Below are positions 12,509 through 23,158 of a stretch of 64,000 nt of DNA, one piece after another; the stretch's first letter is position 1, and each line of letters opens with the position of its first letter. Source of the stretch: Sordaria brevicollis (Eukaryota; Ascomycota; Sordariomycetes; Sordariales; Sordariaceae); contig JAUTDP010000002.1 in assembly GCA_033439795.1 (NCBI GenBank), forward strand, positions 3,596,001 to 3,660,000, in the 5' to 3' direction. Both the position numbers and the translations under genes were made by a program. The notes beneath the pieces are model-generated. The model did not search any database. It was given only the letters and a program-made list of their open reading frames with translations, and was not told the origin of the DNA.

Positions 12509-13420
12509 GACAGAAGGTAAAAGCCAACGAGAACTCACACAAAGCAGCAATAATCTGAGTCTCCAAGCCATACTGATTCTGGAATCCAGCGGCAAAGTAG
12601 CTCACACCACCACGCGGGTTGTTGGCAACATAGGGAACCTTGCGGATCTGGTTGAACATGTGGCCGCTTGTGAACAACAGAATGGCAATCAGAGTGAAGG
12701 CAGCCCAGACATTGCGGTTCTGAATTACAGGCACGACGTAAGGCCAGAGGACATAGATGCCAGTCAAGCTACCGGTGATCATGGTGAAGCTCACGGCCCA
12801 CTTGAGGTAGTCGACGGGACGCTTGACGGGAGGATGGGGGCGGCCATCAAGGTGGCGGATGAGCCAGGAGTGCATCATTTCGGCGGGAACGGGTCCGTTG
12901 GTGAAATCATAGCGGATGGGCTCGGGGCTAGCAGCAGCGTGGGGACCGGTGGTGGGAGGGAAGAAGAAGAGGACGGGAGCAGTTTGGAGGCCGAACTGTT
13001 TATCGCTAATTGTTAGCTTCTTTCATTCTCTTCTTCCAAGACTCGATGGCGAAACGCATGTCCACTTACACCCATAAAGGTCTCTCTGCCCTCGCCAAAG
13101 TCCAGGGAACCAAAAACAAGACGAGACTCGCCAGACTTGTCACCCTTGACCCAGCTCTTGGAAAGCAGCTCCCATTCGGGCTGGAATTCGCGGCATAGCT
13201 GGCAGCCGTAGCGGGCATCGAGAGCTGTCAGGACCACGGCGACGCTGTAATCGCGAGGGGCGGCAGTGAGAGACTTGAACGAGACATCGTTGAGCCTGAC
13301 TGGGGCGTGGGCTGTCTGTTTGGCGTGGAAGTCGTTGAATCGCTCCTCCGAGGACTTCTTAGCAGCAAACGAGCCGGCCGCGAACAGCGACGCCGACAGG
13401 AAGGCGGGCAGCCAACGCAT
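12259..13420 (-). CDS. ost3: Oligosaccharyltransferase subunit Ost3/Ost6 family
   Basis: ER-membrane thiol-oxidoreductase subunit of the oligosaccharyltransferase, which holds nascent chains through mixed disulfides so that N-glycans can be added. Three exons, 13420-13070, 12995-12539 and 12443-12259 (330 aa), join in frame. Introns are 13069-12996 (GTAAGT/ACAG) and 12538-12444 (GTGAGT/GTAG). Signal peptide MRWLPAFLSASLFAAGSFAA; lumenal thioredoxin-like domain with YGCQLC (Cys73-x2-Cys76); conserved LQTAPVLFFFPP; then four hydrophobic membrane segments, the last in exon 3 (VWAWSGVLLVVYSFLLSIF), ending YPFYLPPFM. The length matches yeast Ost3 (350 aa). The start at 13420 is the first ATG and begins the signal peptide; the upstream extension lacks an ATG. 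The second intron contains a 32-base A tract on + (T in the transcript). Confidence 0.92.
12474..12505. repeat. A32 homopolymer inside the OST3 intron
   Basis: Thirty-two consecutive A on +, interrupted by nothing. In the OST3 pre-mRNA it is a U tract in intron 2, between the GTGAGT donor and the CTGAC branch site. Its exact length may be uncertain in any assembly. Confidence 0.95.
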
Positions 13421-14119
13421 CTTGTCGAGCTGTAATTTGTTGACCAGAACAACCAAGTATTGTCTTGTGTGCAGTTATAGCCGGCCAATTGCTTTCCAAT
13501 TCTCTCGAAATGACACCCTTAGGTTGTCTTTGTCGGCGTCGTCGAGGTTGGTGATGGTGATGTTGAAGGTTGAGCTTGGCGAACCGTAAGGTACAGCTAG
13601 CGACGTGATACAGTGGACACAGCTCACTGGACAGAGCTCCTAACACCAAGGTGTCCAAGGTGTCCTCAAATGACATGCGTGTCCCGGTACGTACCCTCAA
13701 GGTACCTCTCACACCTGTGGAGCTCAAGCTGCCGGCTGGCAACGGCAAGGGTGCGGCTCCAATTTCCATCCAGTCTTTCCCCATGCTTCAGTGGGGCCAT
13801 GCCGAGACCATCCCTCTTCCGGAACATTGTTTACTTTCGAGGTTTGGCGGGCAACGAATCCCGCTGGCCGTTGTTGGGTGAAGTGGAGTGGTTGCTGTCG
13901 CCCTTTTGACTTCGTCATTTTCAATACCGGAATACCACCCAACAACCACACCAGGGCACCGCCGAACCGCCGACTATCGACATCGAATTCATACCACCAA
14001 AATACCACAACAAATTTACAAGTTTCGAGTTACAACATTGCGACGCACAAACATTGCATTGCGTTTGACTTTACGCATTATTTTACTGCAAACAATAACA
14101 CCGCGCGTCTGCATTTTCT
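13421..14119. promoter_or_regulatory. Divergent promoter region OST3 / coiled-coil gene
   Basis: 700 bp separating two divergently transcribed genes, with their 5' UTRs. No ORF is convincing and I recognise no known operator. Confidence 0.5.
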
Positions 14120-16519
14120 ATGCCTGCCAAACGCGTGTCGCCATGTGTAAACATGGATCCCGATCAGGTCAATACAATTATAGCCCAAACCACCCTCATT
14201 GTCAGGGCTACGCTGCCCGTTCGTAGGCTGACAATGTTCTCGCGACACAGAAAGCAGAGAGGATGTTTGAGTTGGAGATGCGATACAAGCAGGCTGTCCA
14301 TCAGGCAGACCTGCTGGTCAGAGAGGAAGACGGTCGCCGAATGAAGTTGCGCAGCATGGTACTTCGCGATGATAACGCCACGTTAAAAGACCAGATTGCG
14401 CACAAGGACAATCGCATCAAGATCCTCGTACAACAAGCCGACGACGCTCACCACCTAATAGAGTCGATTCAGCAACAATGCGCCCGACAGGAGAAGCAGA
14501 TCCAGGCCCAAATCCGCGAGATCGCTCATCTTAAGGTAGGGCGGTGTGGACGTTTGCTGTCTAGCGCGAAAAAGTAGGACCTTTGCTAACACAATGCGAC
14601 AGGAGGAGATCGCAAACTTCAGCTCAGTATCGCAGGATTCCGCAAAGATTCTATCCGAGAAGCTCGCCCTCACACGCGAAGTCGCCGTCCTCAAACCCGA
14701 AATCGAACATCTCAAATCCCAATTGTCGCACCAAAAAGACGTCCTTGCCGAGAAGTTGGCATTAGAACGCCAACTCAACACGTTGGAAGTCGAGCTGGCC
14801 AATGAGAAGCGCGCGTTGGAAAAGGCGACTCAGAAGCAGGAGCGACATACCAAGGAAGAAGAGGAACTTCGAAAACAGGTTCGCGAACTTGAAAAGGAAC
14901 TCAACAAGGAGAGAAAGGCGGCGCAAAAAGGTGGCGACTCCCAACAACAGGTCAAGACCCTTCGAGAACAACTAGCGACGGCGGAAAAGAAGTTTGCGGC
15001 GGAAAAGTCCAAAATGGAACAGGCGACAAAGGCTCAGGAAGAAAAGTCAACGGAGATGGAGGAGGAGCTCGACCAGCTCAGAGAGAAGCTGGCCGAGACG
15101 GAAAAGGCATTGGCAGCTGAAAAGCGAGCAGCTCAGCGCAAAGCGAAAAACCAGGAAACCAAGGCATCCGTATCAGAGGACGAACTCGCGGCACTACAGG
15201 AACAAATCGACGAGTTGAGGAATAATTTGGCGGAGGAAAAGAAGGACAAGGAGAGGATACGAAAGGAAAACCAACAAGCGATCACCGAGGCCGAACAACG
15301 ACAAGCAGCGGCGGACGAAAAGCTGGATAAGTTCCGGACGAAGCTGTACGAGACCAAGGAGGAGCTCAAAAAGTGTAAAGCCGACCTGGAAAAGGCTCGA
15401 GAGAAGGCTGCGGCAGCAAAGGCAGCAGCAGCCGCCGCAGTCCTGTCGACGACAACCACAATACCGACTAAGAAGGCGGCAGGAAAGGTTGCGGGCAAGA
15501 AGAGACGTGCAGATGAGGTATTGCTGGAGGAAACCGCCCTGGGAACACCGGGCGCAGCCGACAGACCGAAGCGTCCTCTTAAGAAGAGGGGATTCGACCC
15601 ATCGGACATGGTTCAAAAGTCCACATTTTCCATCACGCCTTTCCTCAACAAGACGCTCAATCCAGACGGCACAACCAACGAGGATGCGCCGGCGGCGGCT
15701 GAGGGTACGGCTGAGGGTGCAGCTCAGGCTGAAGCCGCACCAAAACCTACACCAGGACCAGCAGAGGATTCTCTTATGGAACTTGGCGACGATTCCGTCC
15801 TGGCACATCTGCGCCCGACAGGAAATACACCAACCGAGGCAAAGGTTACCGAACAAATAGAGAAAGCTGGCGGTGCAGAAACCGAAGCAGGGGAGAACAG
15901 CGGTGACAAGCCTGAGGAGAAGGCGAAGAAGGGCCGCGGCAAGGTCAAGGTTCTGAAACCGGTTGGGACTTCGGCAGCAACCAAGAAGGGTCCCATCAAG
16001 GTACCGAAACTGAAGATTAGCAAGGTGGCGCCACCACCAAAGCCTACAGAACAAGAAGACGCCGAATCTGCCCCGGCAGAACCAGAATCGGCAGAAACCA
16101 GCAAACCGGCCCCCAAGAAACCCGCACTCAAGCCGAAAACAAAGCCCTCATCAGCACCCACATCCGAGACCGAACAGCAGCAGCCTACAGCTTCCCAGCA
16201 ATCAGCAGCAGCACAGCTTCAAAAGAAGAAGAAGCGCAAGCTGCTCGGTAACACCAGCAAAACAACGCTCTTTGAGAACGACGATGAGGGCGAGCGAGTG
16301 GATACCAGTATTCTTCCCGGAAAGGGCAAAACAGCAGCTGCAGTGACAGGAAAGGCGACGGCAAAGAGGGTGGTGATGGGCGCGCCTGGCGGTGCTGGAA
16401 AGACGATGGTGGGCAAAGTGCACATTGCCGGAGGGAGTAAGAATCCGTTTGGCAAGGTGGATAAGTTCAGCCCGCTCAAGAAGGATCGGAGGGGGGTTAA
16501 TGCTAGCTTTTTGCATTGA
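14120..16519 (+). CDS. Large coiled-coil protein with basic disordered C-terminus
   Basis: Exons 14120(or 14153)-14200, 14251-14535 and 14603-16519; introns of 50 and 67 nt with GTCAGG/ACAG and GTAGGG/ACAG ends and CTGAC/CTAAC branch sites. Two in-frame ATGs exist; from 14153 (MDPDQVNTIIAQTTLI) the product is 749 aa. Residues about 17-420 are a nearly continuous coiled coil with heptads rich in E/K/Q/L, followed by an Ala run, the basic GKKRRADE, and a long K/P/A/E-rich disordered region. Short ordered islands remain: STFSITPFLNKTLNP, SKTTLFENDD and a C-terminal NPFGKVDKFSPLKKDRRGVNASFLH-like tail (written here as key residues FSPLKKDRRG). This resembles structural, spindle or chromatin proteins, but I do not recognise a family. 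Divergent from OST3, convergent with the RING/ankyrin gene. Confidence 0.8.
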
Positions 16520-17010
16520 TCTCTTATCGCTCCCTCCCGGAGGACAGTTGGTACGGTCTGCTTGTTGGCTATATAGTATTCATATGACATTGGCATTGTT
16601 TGGGATGGAAAGCATTTTCTGGTGTCAAGCTGGCGGTTTTAGGACTTGGTCTCTTTATGGAATTCACTTGGTTGGTGGCATGGCATGGCATGGCAGACAA
16701 TGTACAAAGTACGATTACTTGTGCATAGTTCAGGGATTCTTCTTTCTGTAGGGCATACACATACATCAACAAGGTAGGCAGGCGGTTTACGAAAGCAATT
16801 CATGATTCACATCAATCAACCAAGAGAGAGCAGTCCGACTTGTGACTTGCGCTTTTTGATTTCGTAGACTCGTGATAACAGGCGTTCTTCGCCCTCCGTT
16901 TATAACCCCCTTGACCAACTTTTATCTAACCCATCTTGTCCCCATTTTAGACCCATAGTATGTATCATCAACAACAACGTCAACATCACCATTCATATCT
17001 CAACCGGAGC
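16520..17010. other. Convergent intergenic region
   Basis: 490 bp between two 3' ends. It should contain both terminators and polyadenylation sites. Nothing else was seen. Confidence 0.5.
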
Positions 17011-17895
17011 TTAATCAAACAACCCCCCAGCAACCATCTCCCCCCACCTCCCTCCCCTCTCCGCACAAATCTCCTTCACACTCCTTCCCTTATCATCCCT
17101 CACCCACCTCACATCCTCCTCCCGTCCCACCTCCGCCCTCCTCTCGCCCACGCCCACGCCATGAGCAACCTGCACCACCTCCTGCGGGAAAACCTCCGTC
17201 GGCAATCCACTGCCCAACCAAAGCAACAACCAAAACACTTCCTCCCTCTCATTCTCCACAGCCAGATGCAACGCCGTCTTGCCCTCATTCAACGGATCCC
17301 GGAACGTCAGCAGCTCACTCGGACTAATACTTCCCTCCTCGTCCTCAGCAGCCGCCACATCGGTAAGCAACTCAATAATCCCCGCAAAATCCCCCTCGGA
17401 CGCCATGGTATGCATCGCCCTCGCCGGTCTCGCTTGCGGGTTTGAAGACAGGTACGCCTCCTCGGTGAGCGAAGGTAAAATGTCGAGGGAAGGCTGGAGA
17501 CCGCCTTCGTTGTGGTATTGGCAGAGGATGGAAAGGCCTTGGGAGGTGGGCAGGATGGGGTTGGTGGCGCTTATTGGCACCTGGTTCGCTGAAGAGGAAG
17601 AGGAGGGAGTGTTGGAGGGAAGGTAGGCGTTGCAGGATGGGCAGCGGAGGGAGAGGGCGACGGAGGAAGAAAGGTCCATTAGGCATTGCCAGTGAAAGTG
17701 GCAGGTGCCGCAGGGGAGGAGGAGGTCGTCGGGGATTTGTTGAGGTTGGTTTTGACCAGAAGGGTTGGTGGAGGAGGAGGGCCCGCCGTTGTCATGGTCC
17801 ATGTCGTTGTCGGAGTCATCTTGGTCGAGCTCAAAGTCGGGGTCAACTTCGAGGTAGAGGGGCTCGGAGCAGGCTTTGCAGACTTCGGTTGACAT
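17011..17895 (-). CDS. RING-like zinc-binding / ankyrin repeat protein
   Basis: Single-exon gene of 294 aa. Eight possible zinc ligands lie in a cross-brace pattern: Cys6-x2-Cys9, Cys62-x2-Cys65, His68-x2-Cys71 and Cys85-x2-Cys88 (C-P-S-C). The first pair is separated from the rest by an acidic low-complexity insertion (residues about 17-50), unusual for a RING. Residues about 165-235 hold ankyrin-like helices, with GKTALHLAVENEREEVFWLLL as the best repeat. The C-terminus is charged. The RING/ankyrin combination suggests a ubiquitin ligase or adaptor, which is inference. The ATG at 17895 is the first in the frame and is right before the first Cys pair. Confidence 0.78.
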   Translation of the reverse strand: MSTEVCKACSEPLYLEVDPDFELDQDDSDNDMDHDNGGPSSSTNPSGQNQPQQIPDDLLLPCGTCHFHWQCLMDLSSSVALSLRCPSCNAYLPSNTPSSSSSANQVPISATNPILPTSQGLSILCQYHNEGGLQPSLDILPSLTEEAYLSSNPQARPARAMHTMASEGDFAGIIELLTDVAAAEDEEGSISPSELLTFRDPLNEGKTALHLAVENEREEVFWLLLWLGSGLPTEVFPQEVVQVAHGVGVGERRAEVGREEDVRWVRDDKGRSVKEICAERGGRWGEMVAGGLFD

Positions 17896-18130
17896 TTTGG
17901 TTGGTGGTTATGTCTAGTAAGTGAGTTTAGTGTGAGGCTCAAGTGAGTTATGGGGTGAGGGAGGTACCGATGGTGATTTACCTTGTGTGTAGGTACAAAA
18001 TGATATTGTAGTGACTTGCTGTAGTGTTAAGTCACTTTTGTTAAACCAACGCGCGTTTGAAGGAGGCGGCGTCGTAATCCCAAGAATGATGTTTCCAATG
18101 ATTTGCTGAAAAACTTTTGAGTGTTGTGGC

Positions 18131-18662
18131 TTAGACAGACGTGAGGTTATCCCGAGGACGCGGATGGAAGAAAAGAGAGTAAAATTCTCTAGCCCGCTGT
18201 TAGTGAGGTACCGGATATTAGATTCTGCAGGGTCACACTGCTCACCTTGACTTTACGCGGACTTAGGTCCAAGCTTAACAAAACTCCCAAGCTCAAAACG
18301 GAAGCCTGGAGGTGGTGGCTCAGGGTTCCCATGCCAAGTGGGAATCTGTCACCAGGGTTATTGCTGGGCTGAGTGCCTGAAGCATCCACATGTTGGCTGA
18401 TTGGGCCGCGAGTGCGAGTTGACGAAGCTTTGGAAAGCTGGGCGATTACATCAGACTGCTTCTGGGACCTGCTGTTAGTGCTTGTCTCAATTGCGACGGA
18501 TGGCGTCCCCGCCCCCGCCAGCCCGTACCTTGACTGCCTGTAGCGGCCATGCTGTTTTGAGCTTCGCTTCTTCGGCCGACGACGCATGGAACGGGAGGAG
18601 GAACAAGGCACATTCATTGATCGGGGATCGTTAACAGCAAGAACTCCGGGCTGGTCCATCAT
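18131..18662 (-). CDS. Small three-exon gene, function unknown
   Basis: Exons 18662-18529, 18468-18246 and 18196-18131 join in frame to 140 aa (MMDQPG; a second ATG is the next codon). Both introns (60 and 49 nt) show good signals: GTACGG...CACTAACAGCAG and GTGAGC...CACTAACAG, the branch-plus-acceptor pattern of other genes in the window. That pattern is the main support for a real gene. The product has a basic N-terminal third (SMRRRPKKRSSKQHGRYRQSR), a polar middle, a hydrophobic stretch at about residues 95-112 (SHHLQASVLSLGVLLSL) and a short basic tail. No family is recognised. It is divergent from fimbrin, 286 bp away. It could also be a spliced non-coding transcript. Confidence 0.5.
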
Positions 18663-18948
18663 ACAAATAAACTACGTCTATCCACTCCCACGCAGTCCCC
18701 TTTTCCGCCGACAGAACATCTGACCCTCGTCATCACCACCAGCACCGCCTAGTACACACTACACCCATTAGGAAAATAAACTAATAACGACGCCGACCAG
18801 CATTGTTGGGGGCGTCTTGATTACAACTATCTTGTTAATAGAGGGAATCCATCCTTTCCACGGTTTCCTGCCGGAGAGATAGTCACGCCATTTATACGGC
18901 CCCTATTCGACATCATCATCATCATCATCATCATCACCATCCGCAATC
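18663..18948. promoter_or_regulatory. Divergent promoter region upstream of fimbrin
   Basis: 286 bp between the small unknown gene (-) and fimbrin (+). A (CAT)n microsatellite at about 18911-18940 lies just before the fimbrin start codon, in its 5' leader. Confidence 0.5.
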
Positions 18949-21145
18949 ATGAATGTCCTCAAGATCCAGAGGTATGTATGGCTGTTCCATACAACATGCG
19001 CAACAGCAGAACACGGCTAATGGACCTAGGAAATTCCCTCAACTACAACAGAGCGACATCTTCGGGTTGGCCGATGCCTTCCGCAAGCTCGACGTAGACG
19101 ATAAGGGGTACATTGACGAGACCACCGCCATCAAGGCCACTCAAGCCAGCGAGCGCCAGCCCTACGATGCCGTCCGCGCGGCCCTCAAAGAAGTCGGTCT
19201 CGATGCCTCGCGCCGTGTAGAACTCGAAGATTACGTCGGGGTAAGTCGAAGCCCTCCTTCCTGCTCCTCCTCCTCCAAGCTCCCCCGCAACACCACCACC
19301 TGAGTCGCATTCTATACAACACCCGCCCATCCAGGATTTGGCTGACACACTTGTACTTCTATAGCTCGTCGCAAAGCTTCGCGAAGGTCCCGGCAGTGCT
19401 GCCCCTGCTCCTTCTACCCCCGCTTCTGTCATCGCTCAGCGGACGGGAGGCGCTACTCCCAGCCACTCTTCGAAGCCATCCATCGGTGGCAGCGGCAAGA
19501 TCTTCGTCCAAGGCTCGAACGCTAACATCACCCACACCATCAACGAAGATGAACGTACCGAATTCACGCGCCACATCAACGCCGTCCTCGCGGGCGATCG
19601 CGACATTGGCAGCCGTCTGCCTTTCCCGACCGACACTTTCGAGATGTTCGACGAGTGCAAGGATGGTTTGGTCCTGGCCAAGCTCATCAATGACAGCGTT
19701 CCCGACACCATCGATGAGCGTGTCCTGAACATGCCCGGCAGAAAGACCAAGAACCTCAATGCGTTCCAAATGACAGAAAACAACAACATTGTTATTGAGT
19801 CGGCAAAGGGTATTGGCTGTTCGGTCGTCAACATTGGCAGTTCCGATATCATTGAGGTCAGAGAGCATCTGATCCTGGGTCTTATTTGGCAGATTATCCG
19901 CAGGGGTTTGCTCAGCAAGATCGATATTAAGCTCCACCCCGAGCTCTACCGCCTTCTCGAGGAGGACGAGACTCTCGAGCAGTTCCTCAGACTTCCTCCT
20001 GAGCAGATTCTCCTCCGCTGGTTCAACTACCACCTCAAGGCCGCTGGCTGGCCCAGGAGGGTTGCCAACTTCTCTTCCGACGTCAAGGATGCCGAGAACT
20101 ACACTGTCCTTCTTGCCCAGATCGGTTCCGAGTACGGCTGCACGCGGGCGCCTTTGCAGACGCGCGACCTTCATCAGCGGGCTGAGGAGGTCCTGCAAAA
20201 CGCCGACAAGCTCGGTTGCCGCAAGTTCCTTTCTCCTTCTTCGCTCGTTGCCGGTAACCCCAAGCTCAACCTCGCTTTCGTCGCCAACCTGTTCAACACG
20301 CACCCTGCGCTCGACCCCATTACTGAGGAGGAGAAGCTCGAGGTTGAGGACTTCGACGCTGAAGGCGAGCGTGAAGCCCGTGTGTTCACCCTCTGGCTCA
20401 ACAGCTTGGACGTCCAGCCCGCCGTCCAGTCTTTCTTCGACGACCTCCGCGACGGTACCGTTCTCCTACAAGCATACGACAAGGTTATTAAGGGTTCCGT
20501 CAACTGGCGTCACGTCAACAAGGCTCCCGCTCATGGCGGCGAGATGCTGCGCTTCAAGGCTGTCGAGAACACCAACTACGCGATCGAGTTGGGCAAGCAG
20601 AACGGCTTCTCTCTGGTCGGTATCCAGGGTGCCGACATCACTGATGGTCAGCGCACCCTGACCTTGGGTCTCGTCTGGCAGCTGATGCGCAAGGACATCA
20701 CCCTTACCCTGCACGGTCTGGCTCAGCGCCTCGGCAAGCGTGAGATTACGGATGCGGAGATGGTTAGGTGGGCCAACGACATGTCCCGCAAGGGTGGTCG
20801 CAACTCGAGCATCCGCTCGTTCAAGGACCCTGCCATTGGTTCGGGTGTCTTCCTGCTGGATGTGCTTAACGGCATGAAGAGCAACTATGTCGATTACGAC
20901 TTGGTTACTCCCGGCAAGACTGATGATGATGCTTACCTCAATGCCAAGCTCAGTATCTCCATTGCCAGAAAGATGGGTGCCACCATCTGGCTGGTGCCAG
21001 AGGATATTTGCCAGGTGCGCAGCCGCTTGGTCACGACCTTTATCGGTAAGTTATTACATATTTTGACTCCTAAAGTTCTGTTTGAGCGGCCGGACTAACA
21101 CATGCGCTAGGTTCGTTGATGGCTACTTATGAGAAGATGCAGTAA
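18949..21145 (+). CDS. fim: Fimbrin (Sac6/plastin), actin-bundling protein
   Basis: Crosslinks actin filaments at endocytic patches and the subapical collar of hyphae. Four exons, 18949-18971, 19030-19240, 19365-21045 and 21111-21145, give 649 aa (yeast Sac6 is 642). Donors are GTATGT, GTAAGT and GTAAGT. The N-terminal part is an EF-hand-like module (LADAFRKLDVDDKGYIDE, residues about 20-45) in which only one loop looks intact. After a Ser/Thr/Pro linker come two tandem actin-binding domains of two calponin-homology domains each: about 139-260 and 280-390 (DGLVLAKLIN, KTKNLNAFQMTENNNIVIESAK), then about 410-520 and 535-645 (DGTVLLQAYDKV, ENTNYAIELGKQNGFSLVGIQG, VWQLMRKDI). The last exon encodes only SLMATYEKMQ, a conserved fimbrin tail. 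The first coding exon has just 23 nt. Confidence 0.96.
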
Positions 21146-23158
21146 ATAATGTAACGGGGAATGTGATGATGTGGTCGTCTTGGATGACATAACGGGGGGA
21201 TGAATATAAAGATACAGCCTTGATAAGGCAATGGATTGATTAAAAAGTTGACCTGGCGAATTGCCTTTTACGAATGTTTATTTTCTCTTGGAGACAACCC
21301 ATCTCCTCCACGACAATGACTTTGCTACATGACTTTGAAAGTTTGATCGCTTGTCGCAGCTTCTCCAGATGTGTCTCCTGGTTCAAACTGGCGGCATACG
21401 AAGCAGACTTTACATCGACGTTTTTGAGCCTGAAGTTCAAAAAAAGCCCAACTGCCGCCATTCAAACCCGAAGCTATCAGCTGTCTCGTTACACATACAC
21501 AACCACAGAATCACAAGCCAATAAGCCTGCGAAGGGTAAGTTTGAGGCGCTGTGGCAACCTCAGCCCTATTCACTATCTGCATGCACCATGACTCTCCGG
21601 TTCATCCGACCTGCCGAGCAACATTCCCCAAAAGGCCCTGCATATGTCATATCCTCCACTTCCTTATCCCGCAGGTGCTCCACAGACCATACCCTTGTCT
21701 TGGAAATCAAAGACCCCATTCGCGAGCGACGAGCTTCCATGCCGGCACCGGGGAGCGAGCGGGACTTTGGAAGCGAAGGAATCCACAAAATGGGAACGCC
21801 ATGACGCTGTTAATGATTCAGTTAAAGTCTCCCTTGTCAAGATTTCAACTGAACCGCCTGTAACAGTTGCCCTTCTTTATCAGAAAGAAAGCCATCTAGA
21901 AGCCCTAGAACGACGTTGTCTCCTCTGTGTTCCCAAAGTTCTGGTTAAATAGACGGACGGGAAAAGGAGGGGTGATGGCTGAAACGAACGGTTGGCATGC
22001 AAAAGCTCCTATGTACCTAAGGTATTAACACATTCGGCATTTCGCAACTCGGCCTTCTCCCAAGCGAACGTGCGGAGGGGAACGGCGAGGAACGAAGCTC
22101 TAGAATTCTAGACTTCGCCCATTGTGAGATCAGGAGATCTGGCTCCCTTTTCTATACATACTCTGTACACCTGACCATGGAAAAGGCGTATTCCGAATCT
22201 TCCCATCTCTTCAAAAACAAATGACGTCCATCGATCGGCTTTTTATCCTCCGATCAACAGTATTGAGTACAACTACGAAAGCCCGGACTTTCCGCGTCTT
22301 TGCCGTCGCCGAACGTCTTCCCCATTTTATCAAGTACCTATCTGCCTCGAGTTCACGCCGTACCTACGCCGACTACCGCGCCGCAAAAAGGTAAAGCCCA
22401 GCCAAAGGAACCATAACTCCGAGTTCCCATACGTAAATACTCGTTCATCTCTTCTTTCTGTCAAAAAGTCAAAAGTTCCTCTTCGTTGTCGATCATATTC
22501 CCGTTCATCCCGCAACTATTTCCCGATCCCGCCCGCACGCCCATCACCTGCTTGTATAAAGGAAAAAGGAATCCCGCTTCATCCGGAGTCGGCCGGAATT
22601 GGTGATTGGACAAATCTTGTTTTTTTCTACCGTTCATGAGAGAGCGATTGACGTCTATCTCCTTCAGACAATTGCTCCTCTTTTCCCCTTAAAACTAACA
22701 TGGTTATAAGAAGAGTCTTCGAAGGACTTGCTTGGCTCAGCTTACCTTGCGTTTTGATCTTCTCTGTATTACTTTCTGAAGGCCATCAACGAGCGTATAA
22801 ACGACCAGCCCCTGCTTGCTACCTTGCGCTTCATCCACGAATGTCAGGATAGGATAGGAGTATCCAATACCCAAAAAAGCATATCGACATCACACGGGCT
22901 TTGATTGATCTGCTATAGGATCTACCCCTACCAAGAAAGCACAAGAAATCATCTTCGGTTCCTTTCAACCTATCAAACCCCCGAACATCCCTCTTCAGAC
23001 TGAGCCATACCTCGAACGTCAGCTTACACCATATCGGATTTCTCTAAGAACAAAAGAAAGGGCCCATAACAATTCGATATTAAGTCGGTCCCCCCCAAGC
23101 CGCGCGCCAAGTCGTCTTTCCCTCCCAAGACTCTCCCAAGACCGAACCCTTGAAAATC
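21146..23158. other. Intergenic region, fimbrin 3' flank and sterol acyltransferase 5' leader
   Basis: 2 kb with no supported gene. The distal part (about 22550-23158) is pyrimidine- and A-rich and probably contains the promoter and a long 5' UTR of the acyltransferase gene. Small frames on both strands lack any family features. Confidence 0.5.
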
